The notes beneath the pieces are model-generated. The model saw only the letters and a program-made list of their open reading frames with translations, had not been told where the DNA came from and did no database searches. A stretch of DNA of 5,424 nucleotides. Source: Anaerolineae bacterium. Its GTDB lineage: Bacteria; Chloroflexota; Anaerolineae; J102. The position numbers and the translations under genes were made by a program. The DNA lies in the NCBI GenBank assembly GCA_015493675.1, contig WGCR01000079.1:1-5424 (forward strand), read 5' to 3'. Shown here piece after piece: positions 1 to 5,424 of this stretch. Every line of letters starts with the position of its first letter. Position 1 is the stretch's first letter.

Positions 1-465
1 GATCTGCAGGATGAGCCCCAGCCAGAACGCGGGCATGGAAACGCCGATGATCGAACTGGAACGCACGAAGATATCGGGCCATTTTCCCTGCATACTGGCG
101 CTGACAACTCCCGCCGGAATGCCGAGAATGATAGCGAAAAACATCGCCACGAAAAGCAGCTCCAGCGTGGCGGGCAAGCGGGTGGTGATCTCCTGCAGCA
201 CCGGGCGTTTACTACCGATGGAGGTGCCCAGGTCGCCGTGCAGTAACGATCCCATATAGGTGAAATATTGCACTACCAGCGGTTTGTCCAGCCCCAGCTC
301 TTTGGTTACCCGCTCGATGTCTGCCGGCCGGGCCTTGGGGCCGATGTAGAGCGCCGCGGGGTTGGAGGGAACGACGCGGGCCAGAGTGAAGGTGATGATG
401 GTCACGCCAACCAACACCAACAGGGATGTGACGATGCGTCGCAGAACGTACTCGAGCTTTTGCAT
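1..465 (-). CDS. ABC transporter permease, DppB/OppB family (N-terminal 155 residues, cut by window edge)
   Basis: Integral membrane permease of a peptide/nickel-type ABC importer; it would form half of the transmembrane channel that accepts solute from the binding protein encoded just upstream. The visible protein starts MQKLEYVLRRIVTSLL, with a first membrane segment at about residues 10-32. A periplasmic-side stretch follows, with the family pattern ELGLDKPLVVQY (56-67) and GDLGTS (77-82). The binding-protein-dependent transport domain then begins: membrane segment at about 100-121 and another from about 138, including MPAFWLGLIL (144-153). DppB-type permeases are usually about 310-335 residues, so roughly half is present and the remainder lies left of the window. 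The ATG at 465-463 is the only reasonable start because an in-frame TGA lies at 486-484 with no other start codon between. No Shine-Dalgarno is visible before it. Family assignment is firm; substrate is not determinable. Confidence 0.95.
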   Translation of the reverse strand, partial: MQKLEYVLRRIVTSLLVLVGVTIITFTLARVVPSNPAALYIGPKARPADIERVTKELGLDKPLVVQYFTYMGSLLHGDLGTSIGSKRPVLQEITTRLPATLELLFVAMFFAIILGIPAGVVSASMQGKWPDIFVRSSSIIGVSMPAFWLGLILQI

Positions 466-486
466 AAGATGGTGTGCAGAGATTCA

Positions 487-554
487 GAGATTGGAGATCA
501 GGAGACTGGAGTGGCAGCTTTAATCCGCCAACCTCTCAATCTCCCAATCTCCTG
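487..554. repeat. Imperfect inverted repeat between binding-protein and permease genes
   Basis: GAGATTGG (487-494) is complementary to CCAATCTC (544-551). AGAT (495-498) then pairs with ATCT (539-542), giving a 12-bp stem with a single bulged base (543) around a 40-base interior. A competing 7-bp pairing joins CAGGAGA (499-505) with TCTCCTG (548-554). The right arm contains CAATCTC twice (537-543, 545-551). In the operon transcript this lies after the binding-protein stop codon and before the permease start. It has no U-tract, so it does not look like a classical intrinsic terminator. It could be an mRNA-stabilising or attenuating structure that lets the binding protein be made in excess of the membrane subunits, or a copy of a dispersed intergenic repeat. 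The pairing is seen in the sequence; the role is inference. Confidence 0.6.
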
Positions 555-593
555 AGCATCTAATCGTTGCACATTGAATTCTCAGTATTCCGT

Positions 594-2321
594 TCAGCCC
601 GTATAAAGGTCATAGAAGAAATACTGCACGAAGGGGTAGTTCAGGTTGTACTGGAAGCCCTTGATGTAGTTGGGGATGATGAAAATAGCCTGGGTGTCAA
701 AGAAGAACAGCCCCGGCGCTTCATCCACCAACAGGTTCATGGCATCAATGTATTCCTGCTGTGCGGTCTCCGGATCAGTGACGGTCTTGGAGATGGCGTC
801 ATCCACCAGTTCATCGAACTTCTCGTTCTTCCAGTAGCTCAGGTTGAAGAAAGGCTTCTCACTGCTGTGGAACATCGACCAGAGGTTGTCGGCGCCGGCA
901 TCACTGTAGGTGGGCCAGTAGAGCAGCAGGAAGACATCCTGAGCGTTGGGCGGATCCGATTTGGCCCATTCCCATTGCTGGTTGAAGAGCATCGGTTTCA
1001 GCTCGACATCCACGCCCAGCTCGCCCCAGGCATCCTTCAACAGCGGTGCAAAGGCCTCCTCGGTGGCGTTCTCGGCCGCGTAGGTCAGCACCAGCTTGAA
1101 GCCTCCGTCAGGATATCCGGCGTCGGCCAGTAGTTGTTTGGCCTTGTCCATATCGGTGGTGTATTGCTTCACCTTCTCCGACCAGGGCCAGACGCCCTGG
1201 GGCACAGGCCCGCGGCTCTGGGTGCCCAGTCCTTTGGCCCCGATATCGATGATGTCCTGATAGGGGGTGGCGTAGGAGAGGGCCTGCCGCACTTTCACGT
1301 TGTCCAGCGGCGGGCGCAGCGTGTTGAAGAAGCCCACGTAGTTGAAGAATGAGGGCTCGGTCAACACCTCGTAATCGGGGTTGTCGCGGAAGGTCTGGTA
1401 GTTCTCCTGCGGAATGCGGGTGACCAAGTCCACCTCGCCGCCCTCCAGCATCTGCTGCTGGGTGATGGCCTCGGGCACGATCTCCACCAGCACCTTGTCG
1501 AACTTCTTGTCATCCCAGCCGCCCCAGTAATCATCATACTTGGTGAAGAGGACTTCCTGATCGGGCGTGTAGGATTCCAGCATATACGGGCCCGTGCCCG
1601 CTTCGACGCCCTGCTCGAAGTAGTCGGGATTCTCCTCAGCAGCCTTCAGGGCCTTGGGGCTGACGATCCAGGCGCCGTACAGGGAGGATGCGATCAGGTC
1701 CATGGGCGCCGCATACTTCAGGTTGAAGACGACGGTGTAATCATCGGGCGTCTCGATGGTATCCAGTGGCGCCCAGATGAAGGAAGCGCCGCCGCGAGTG
1801 GCCGCAGCCTCGATGGACATCTTCACGGCCTCGGCGTTCATGGGCTCGCCGTCGTGGAATTTCACGCCCTTGCGCAGGTGGAAAGTCCACACGGTGCCAT
1901 CATCCGACTTCTCCCAGCTCTCCGCCAGCAGGGGCGTGAATTTCTCATCCGCTCCGGGCGGGTTGATGCGCAGGAGCTGCTCGTACATGTTCGCCATGTA
2001 AGCCGCTTCAGTGGAGAAGGATTTGATGGGGTCCCAGGTAGTGATGTTGGCCGTGTTGGCGATCTTCAACACTTTGAGGCCGGTCTTGGCCTCTTCTTTG
2101 GGAGCTTCGGTGGGCTCAGGAGCTTTGGTGGGCTCCTCTTTGGCCTCTTCTTTGGTGGGCTCGGCGGCAGGCGCTTCGGTCGCCTTTTCAGCCGGCGCAG
2201 TGGTTGCCGCCGGTTGTTCTGCCGGGGCCGAAGTGGCGGCAGGTTGTGAAGCGCCACCACAAGCTCCCAGCGCAAACGCCAGCAGCAACAGGATGGCAAT
2301 CGGAAGCAGATATCGTTTCAT
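594..2321 (-). CDS. ABC transporter solute-binding lipoprotein, family 5 (DppA/OppA-like)
   Basis: Extracytoplasmic, membrane-anchored receptor that captures solute (peptides, nickel or related small molecules in this family) and delivers it to the DppB/DppC-type permease pair. The 575-residue protein begins with a lipoprotein signal: MKRY, a hydrophobic run, and lipobox LGAC with the lipidated Cys at 21. A low-complexity Ala/Pro/Glu/Thr/Lys linker follows (22-80). The SBP_bac_5 fold starts near LKVLKIANT (82-90), with the family-typical stretch ESWEKSDDGTVWTFHLRKG (134-152), then KFHDGEPMNAEAVKMSIEA, GTGPYMLESY (242-251) and KYDDYWGG (261-268). The length is normal for the family and the gene is intact. 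The start at 2321 is chosen because AGGAG lies 7 bases upstream and the signal peptide begins there; an in-frame TTG at 2393 would add 24 residues ahead of the signal and has no ribosome site. It is the first gene of the operon with the permease, 128 bp apart. Family is secure; ligand unknown. Confidence 0.96.
   Translation of the reverse strand: MKRYLLPIAILLLLAFALGACGGASQPAATSAPAEQPAATTAPAEKATEAPAAEPTKEEAKEEPTKAPEPTEAPKEEAKTGLKVLKIANTANITTWDPIKSFSTEAAYMANMYEQLLRINPPGADEKFTPLLAESWEKSDDGTVWTFHLRKGVKFHDGEPMNAEAVKMSIEAAATRGGASFIWAPLDTIETPDDYTVVFNLKYAAPMDLIASSLYGAWIVSPKALKAAEENPDYFEQGVEAGTGPYMLESYTPDQEVLFTKYDDYWGGWDDKKFDKVLVEIVPEAITQQQMLEGGEVDLVTRIPQENYQTFRDNPDYEVLTEPSFFNYVGFFNTLRPPLDNVKVRQALSYATPYQDIIDIGAKGLGTQSRGPVPQGVWPWSEKVKQYTTDMDKAKQLLADAGYPDGGFKLVLTYAAENATEEAFAPLLKDAWGELGVDVELKPMLFNQQWEWAKSDPPNAQDVFLLLYWPTYSDAGADNLWSMFHSSEKPFFNLSYWKNEKFDELVDDAISKTVTDPETAQQEYIDAMNLLVDEAPGLFFFDTQAIFIIPNYIKGFQYNLNYPFVQYFFYDLYTG
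2082..2258 (-). repeat. Low-complexity repeated DNA encoding the lipoprotein linker
   Basis: Codons for residues 22-80 of the binding protein use almost only Ala, Pro, Glu, Thr, Lys and Gln. At DNA level, GGTGGGCTC (plus-strand sense) occurs at 2109-2117, 2127-2135 and 2154-2162. The 14-base word GGCCTCTTCTTTGG occurs at 2088-2101 and 2142-2155, encoding two KEEAK units. The linker probably spaces the folded receptor from the membrane anchor through the cell wall or surface layer. Such arrays tend to change length by slippage, so this segment should vary between relatives. Confidence 0.75.
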
Positions 2322-2328
2322 GGTTCTT

Positions 2329-2333
2329 CTCCT
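2329..2333 (-). promoter_or_regulatory. Shine-Dalgarno of the binding-protein gene
   Basis: AGGAG on the minus strand, with 7 bases between it and the ATG at 2321-2319. It fixes the start at the codon that opens the lipoprotein signal peptide. It contrasts with the divergent regulator and the downstream permease, neither of which has a visible ribosome site. Confidence 0.9.
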
Positions 2334-2393
2334 GAAAGGAAAGCGGGAAGTGAACGGGACGATAAGAGAGAGGGAGAGTGGAGTGGTTAGCAA

Positions 2394-2411
2394 ACCGCGC
2401 GCAGACGCGGT
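2394..2411 (-). other. Hairpin in the 5' untranslated region of the transporter mRNA
   Basis: ACCGCG (2394-2399) and CGCGGT (2406-2411) form a perfect 6-bp, G+C-rich stem around a 6-base loop. If transcription starts near 2421, the hairpin occupies about +11 to +28 of a leader of roughly 100 bases. It is followed in the mRNA by a pyrimidine-rich tract (plus-strand coordinates about 2361-2386) before the ribosome site. A 5'-terminal stem of this kind could protect the message from decay or serve as a protein-binding site. The stem is seen; its function is inference. Confidence 0.5.
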
Positions 2412-2427
2412 GCGATGGTATTGTCTC

Positions 2428-2436
2428 AGTATAACA
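2428..2436 (-). promoter_or_regulatory. Predicted extended -10 promoter of the transporter operon
   Basis: Read on the minus strand, TGT (2436-2434) directly precedes TATACT (2433-2428), an extended -10 match differing from TATAAT at one base. Predicted transcription start is about 2421, giving a leader of roughly 100 bases. Hexamers at 16-19 bp upstream (2450-2458) do not resemble TTGACA; that position is filled by the TCGCGA repeats, which suggests an activator-dependent promoter. A plus-strand TATAAC at 2430-2435 overlaps it and could be a minor upstream start for the regulator. Confidence 0.6.
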
Positions 2437-2443
2437 GCTATTG

Positions 2444-2462
2444 TTCGCGAGATTGTCGCGAA
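2444..2462. promoter_or_regulatory. Candidate operator: paired TCGCGA elements, 11-bp period
   Basis: TTCGCGA-N5-TCGCGAA is a perfect 7+7 bp inverted repeat. Because TCGCGA is itself palindromic, the site can equally be read as a direct repeat with starts at 2445 and 2456, one helical turn (11 bp) apart. The flanks favour the direct reading: ATTGTTCGCGA (2440-2450) and ATTGTCGCGA (2452-2461) differ by one inserted T. The pair covers about -40 to -24 of the transporter promoter and ends about 10 bp before its -10. SARP-family regulators (ActII-ORF4, DnrI, AfsR) are known to bind heptameric direct repeats with an 11-bp period just upstream of a -10, and the divergent gene encodes a SARP-type DNA-binding domain. 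The match of regulator and site is inference. Confidence 0.6.
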
Positions 2463-2467
2463 ACCTA

Positions 2468-2479
2468 CGCACGAGTGCG
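2468..2479. promoter_or_regulatory. Second short palindrome in the divergent promoter region
   Basis: CGCAC-GA-GTGCG is a perfect 5+5 bp inverted repeat with a 2-bp centre. It lies 5 bp beyond the TCGCGA pair and about 30-40 bp upstream of the regulator's -10, so it is placed to affect the regulator's own promoter. At this length and GC content chance is a real alternative. Confidence 0.35.
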
Positions 2480-2506
2480 AATTTTGAAGGCATAACCTCT
2501 CAACGA

Positions 2507-2515
2507 TGCTATAAT
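2507..2515 (+). promoter_or_regulatory. Extended -10 promoter of the regulator gene; predicted leaderless start
   Basis: TGC (2507-2509) followed by a perfect TATAAT (2510-2515). There are exactly six bases between the hexamer and the ATG at 2522, so the expected +1 base is the A of the start codon or within a base or two of it. No purine-rich ribosome site lies upstream of the ATG. The nearest -35-like hexamer, TTGAAG (2484-2489), is 20 bp away and therefore weak; the extended -10 may compensate. Confidence 0.75.
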
Positions 2516-2521
2516 GTCTCC

Positions 2522-5424
2522 ATGTTGCACCCGGTTCTTCCTCTTACCAAGTTCCTGATCCCTCGCAGCGGCGCAGACGTAGTGCCCCGGCCCGAGCTGC
2601 TGGCCCGCCTCGAGCGCAGCCTCAACCGGCGCCTGATCCTCATCTCCACGCCGCCCGGCTACGGCAAGACCACCCTGCTGGCCCAATTGGCGCACTCGGT
2701 CTCGCATCCCCTGGCCTGGTGTCAGCTCGACGCGGGAGACAGGGATCCCATCGTTTTCCTCTCCGCGTTCATCGAAAGCCTGCGTAGCGCCCGACACACC
2801 GACCAATCCGAAGACCTGGGCCGGGCCGCACGAGCGCTGTTGGATAACATGGAAGCCGATCTGAGCATCACGCCCAGGCGGGTGCTGACGGTGCTCATCA
2901 ACGAACTGGTGGAACGGGCCGACCGTCCCTGGCTGGCGGTGCTGGAGGATTATCACGAGATCACCAATCCGGCGGTGCATGAGCTGGTGAGCCAATTGCT
3001 GGACAACGCACCACCAGGACTGACGCTGATCATCTCCACCCGGGTCGATCCGCCGCTGCCTCTGGCCCGGCTGCGGGCGAGGGGACTGCTGGCCGAATTT
3101 CGGGCGGAGAACCTGCGTTTTTCGGAAGAGGAAGTCAAGACCTGGGTGCAGGCCCGCTTGCCGGGTGCGTCGATGACGGATGTAAAAGCGCTGGAGGACA
3201 AGACCGAAGGCTGGGCTGCCGGACTGCAGCTGGTACTGGCGGCGCTGGTCGGGCGCAACCCTGAAGGGCGCAGTCGTCTCATCGAGGGTATTCAGGGCTC
3301 CCACCGCTACCTGTTCGATTATCTGGTCAGCGAGGCGTTTCAACGCCAGCCGCCCGCCACGCAACGCTTTCTGCTGATCACGTCGGTGCTCAACCAGATG
3401 GACGCGGCCGCGTGCGCAGCCTTGCCCGGCATCGAACATCCCCAGGCGATGCTGGCCGAGCTGGAACGTCAGAATCTCTTCATCAGCAGTCTGGATGAGG
3501 CCCAACGCTGGTATCGCTACCACCAGCTCTTCCGCGAATTTCTGCTGGACGCCCTGCGCCGGGATCACCCCGACGATTTCCTTCACGCCCATCAGGCCGC
3601 GGGCCGCTACTACGAATCGCAGGCCCAGCTGGAAACCGCCGCACATCACTATCTGCTGGGAGCAGCGCCCGAGGACGCCGCCCGCGTGCTCCTGCGTTTC
3701 GCCCCGGACTACATCGAACATGGGCGGGTGGTGATGCTGCAACGCTATCTCACCAGTCTACCCGAAACTGTGCTGACTGCACATCCCCGGTTGCTGCTCT
3801 TTCACGGCGATGTGCTGCGGCGTTTGGGCTACGCGGGGGAGGCGGATCGGCGCTACGGCCAGGCCCGCAGCATCTTCCAGGACTCGGGCGACGCCGTCTG
3901 GCTCTCCCGCACGCTGGTGCGAATCGGCGAACTGGCCCGTTCCCAGGGGCATTACCGGCAGGCCCAGGCCCTGGTGACTGAAGCCCTGCACCACGCGCCC
4001 GAGGACTCCCACGAAGATCGGGCCCGAGCGCTGATTGCCCTGGCCAAAAGCACCGGATTCCTCACCGGGATGGATCAGGGTCGGGCGCTGGCGGAGCAGG
4101 CCCTGGTCGAAGCCCGACTGGCCGGAGACAGGATTTCCCTGATCACCCTGGCCAACATCCTGGGGTCTCTGGGACAGATCGCCTGGTGGCACGGCGATCC
4201 CCAATCCACCGTGCGTTACGCCACCGAGGCCCTGCAAATCCTGCCCGACGAGCTGTCCCCCATCGCCGCCCGCGCCCACACTTCGCTGGCTATCCCCTAC
4301 CTTTACTGGGGACATCTGGATACGGCGCTGCGCCACGCGGAACGCGGTCTTGAGATCGCCCAGCAGCTGGAGATGCAGGAATTGCTGCCCAACGCGTACA
4401 CCGTCCTGGGCAACATTCTCACCCGGATGGGTGAAACCGCCCGGGCTGAGGCCGCGTTACGCCAATCCCTGGAAATCGCACAGGGGCTGGGATTGGCCGC
4501 TTACGATCAGGTGATGGCCGCGGGCTATCTGGCCTACAACCTTTACGGGCAGGGGCGGGTGGAAGAAGCCCGGCAGCTGGCCGAAGGGGCGCTCTGGGCC
4601 TTCGCGGGCAATCCCGACACCTACGAGGTCTATGTGTGCCGCAGCGTTCTGGCCGATGTGGCGCTGGAACACGAACGGGACGAGGAGGCGGAGCAGCTCT
4701 TCCAGGACCTGCTGGAGGTGGGCGAACGACGGCAATTTCGATTGCCCCTGGCGATGGTGTATTTCGGGCTGGCCTACATCGCCCTGAAACAGCAGCGGCA
4801 GGAGGAGGGTATCGATCTGGCCCGACGTTCGCTGGAGCTGGTGGAGCCCACCAACGCGCTCCAGCTTTATCTGGATCAGGGTGAGCGGGCGTTGACGGTG
4901 TGCCGGGCGCTGAAAGACGCGGGCATACACAGTGCCTTTGTGGATGAGGTGTTGACCCGTCTGGAGAAGGAGACCGTCCCAAAGCCCCGCATCGCTGTAA
5001 AAAACAAGGCTGTTGTCATCCGCAGCCTGGGATCATTTCGGGTGTGGGTCAATGGCGAGGAAGTGACGCAGGAGCGCTGGGTCTCGGCCCGGGCCCGGGA
5101 TATGCTCGCCTATTTCGTCACCTTCCGCCACGATCGCATCCCGATGGAGCGGGTGCTGGAGGCGCTCTGGCCCCAGACCGCCAATCTGGGCGCCCGGGCT
5201 TTTCATACAGCCCTTTACCGGGTGCGCCAGGCCCTGCGCACCGGCTCCGAGTCCACCAAATTCATCCTGGTGCAATCGGGCGAATACTGGCTGGATGCCG
5301 CACGCTTTCAGGTGGATGTGGATGAATTCGACGCGGCAATGACTCAGGCCCGCAATCTGATGCATCAGCAGCCAGCCGAGGCGGGACGCTGGTTCGAGTC
5401 GGCGCTGGCTATGTACCAGGGCGA
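2522..5424 (+). CDS. MalT-like STAND ATPase transcriptional regulator with C-terminal SARP-type winged helix and BTAD (cut by window edge)
   Basis: Cytoplasmic signal-responsive transcription factor; 967 residues are visible and the frame is open to the right edge. The N-terminus (LTKFLIP, then VPRPELLARL) matches the usual opening of MalT-type proteins and supports the ATG at 2522. The P-loop is TPPGYGKTT (43-51, Lys49); Walker B is LAVLEDYHEI (138-147); the sensor stretch is TRVDPPLPLARLR (173-185); GWAAGLQL is at 230-237 and WYRYHQLFREFL at 330-341, all typical of the MalT/LuxR-type STAND family. From about 421 to 790 come roughly nine TPR-like helical pairs, the likely inducer or partner platform. 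A linker leads to an OmpR/SARP-type winged helix (about 834-915) with ALWP (881-884) and recognition helix around 892-905. BTAD begins near FQVDVDEF (929-936). MalT has a LuxR helix-turn-helix at this end instead; AfsR carries winged helix and BTAD at the N-terminus. It diverges from the transporter operon, so it is a candidate regulator of it. Family is firm; signal and targets unknown. Confidence 0.94.
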   Translation, partial: MLHPVLPLTKFLIPRSGADVVPRPELLARLERSLNRRLILISTPPGYGKTTLLAQLAHSVSHPLAWCQLDAGDRDPIVFLSAFIESLRSARHTDQSEDLGRAARALLDNMEADLSITPRRVLTVLINELVERADRPWLAVLEDYHEITNPAVHELVSQLLDNAPPGLTLIISTRVDPPLPLARLRARGLLAEFRAENLRFSEEEVKTWVQARLPGASMTDVKALEDKTEGWAAGLQLVLAALVGRNPEGRSRLIEGIQGSHRYLFDYLVSEAFQRQPPATQRFLLITSVLNQMDAAACAALPGIEHPQAMLAELERQNLFISSLDEAQRWYRYHQLFREFLLDALRRDHPDDFLHAHQAAGRYYESQAQLETAAHHYLLGAAPEDAARVLLRFAPDYIEHGRVVMLQRYLTSLPETVLTAHPRLLLFHGDVLRRLGYAGEADRRYGQARSIFQDSGDAVWLSRTLVRIGELARSQGHYRQAQALVTEALHHAPEDSHEDRARALIALAKSTGFLTGMDQGRALAEQALVEARLAGDRISLITLANILGSLGQIAWWHGDPQSTVRYATEALQILPDELSPIAARAHTSLAIPYLYWGHLDTALRHAERGLEIAQQLEMQELLPNAYTVLGNILTRMGETARAEAALRQSLEIAQGLGLAAYDQVMAAGYLAYNLYGQGRVEEARQLAEGALWAFAGNPDTYEVYVCRSVLADVALEHERDEEAEQLFQDLLEVGERRQFRLPLAMVYFGLAYIALKQQRQEEGIDLARRSLELVEPTNALQLYLDQGERALTVCRALKDAGIHSAFVDEVLTRLEKETVPKPRIAVKNKAVVIRSLGSFRVWVNGEEVTQERWVSARARDMLAYFVTFRHDRIPMERVLEALWPQTANLGARAFHTALYRVRQALRTGSESTKFILVQSGEYWLDAARFQVDVDEFDAAMTQARNLMHQQPAEAGRWFESALAMYQG

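Noticed and set aside
487..554. Intrinsic terminator between binding protein and permease
   Set aside because: The stem is followed by mixed sequence with no U-tract in either direction, so only a generic structural role is proposed.
11..555. Plus-strand open frames opposite the permease gene and adjoining gap
   Set aside because: The minus strand here encodes an unmistakable DppB-type permease; the plus-strand products have no recognisable features.
567..1352. Plus-strand open frames opposite the binding-protein gene
   Set aside because: They read antisense to conserved SBP_bac_5 sequence, have no ribosome sites and no family resemblance.
2322..2393. Upstream TTG start for the binding protein (24 extra residues)
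   Set aside because: It has no Shine-Dalgarno and would put a charged extension before a textbook lipoprotein signal. The ATG at 2321 has AGGAG at ideal spacing.
2468..2479. Confident operator call for CGCAC-GA-GTGCG
   Set aside because: A 5+5 bp palindrome in GC-rich DNA is easily found by chance; it is listed only as a weak candidate.
2465..3742. A 425-codon open frame on the minus strand, opposite the regulator
   Set aside because: It is antisense to the P-loop and helical module of a clearly recognised family. Its translation is Gln/Arg/Gly-rich with no domain, and it would run through the divergent promoter. It is a by-product of high GC content.
3758..4982. Further minus-strand open frames (187-192 codons) opposite the regulator
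   Set aside because: Compositionally biased (Pro/Arg/Gly/Gln), no recognisable motifs, and fully overlapped by the well-supported TPR region on the plus strand.
1..5424. CRISPR array, tRNA or rRNA genes, insertion sequence or attachment site
   Set aside because: No regularly spaced repeats, no cloverleaf-like sequence, no transposase and no terminal inverted repeats were seen; nearly all of the window is explained by the three genes.

Overview
The window holds the beginnings of a divergently transcribed locus: a peptide/nickel-type (Dpp/Opp family) ABC uptake operon on the minus strand, and a very large STAND-ATPase transcriptional regulator on the plus strand. A 200-bp intergenic region (2322-2521) separates them. 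The DNA is GC-rich. Three traits together suggest a member of the Chloroflexota (Anaerolineae/Caldilineae-like): a binding protein with a long Ala/Pro/Glu/Thr/Lys linker after its lipobox, a MalT-like STAND protein ending in a SARP-type winged helix plus BTAD, and an apparently leaderless mRNA. This placement is inference from style; no marker gene is present.

Layout. 1-465 (minus): first 155 residues of a DppB/OppB-type permease, cut by the left edge. 466-593: a 128-bp gap holding an imperfect inverted repeat (487-554). 594-2321 (minus): a complete 575-residue family-5 solute-binding lipoprotein, with a strong Shine-Dalgarno and a clear lipobox. 2322-2521: two divergent extended -10 promoters, a duplicated TCGCGA element, a second short palindrome and a 5'-UTR hairpin. 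2522-5424 (plus): 967 residues of the regulator, cut by the right edge. It has a P-loop NTPase, a winged-helix and helical module, about nine TPR-like repeats, an OmpR/SARP-type winged helix and the start of a BTAD. Both edge genes are open at one end.

How the parts may work together. The binding protein would capture a peptide-like or other small solute outside the cell and deliver it to the permease; further permease and ATPase genes probably lie left of the window. The regulator resembles MalT in its sensor half, and MalT controls sugar uptake after binding an inducer. Its DNA-binding half resembles SARPs, which bind direct repeats set 11 bp apart just upstream of a -10 element. Exactly such a pair (TCGCGA at 2445-2450 and 2456-2461) overlaps the -35 position of the transporter promoter, which has no recognisable -35 hexamer. 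The leading hypothesis is that the regulator activates the transporter operon through this site. That link is inferred, not shown.
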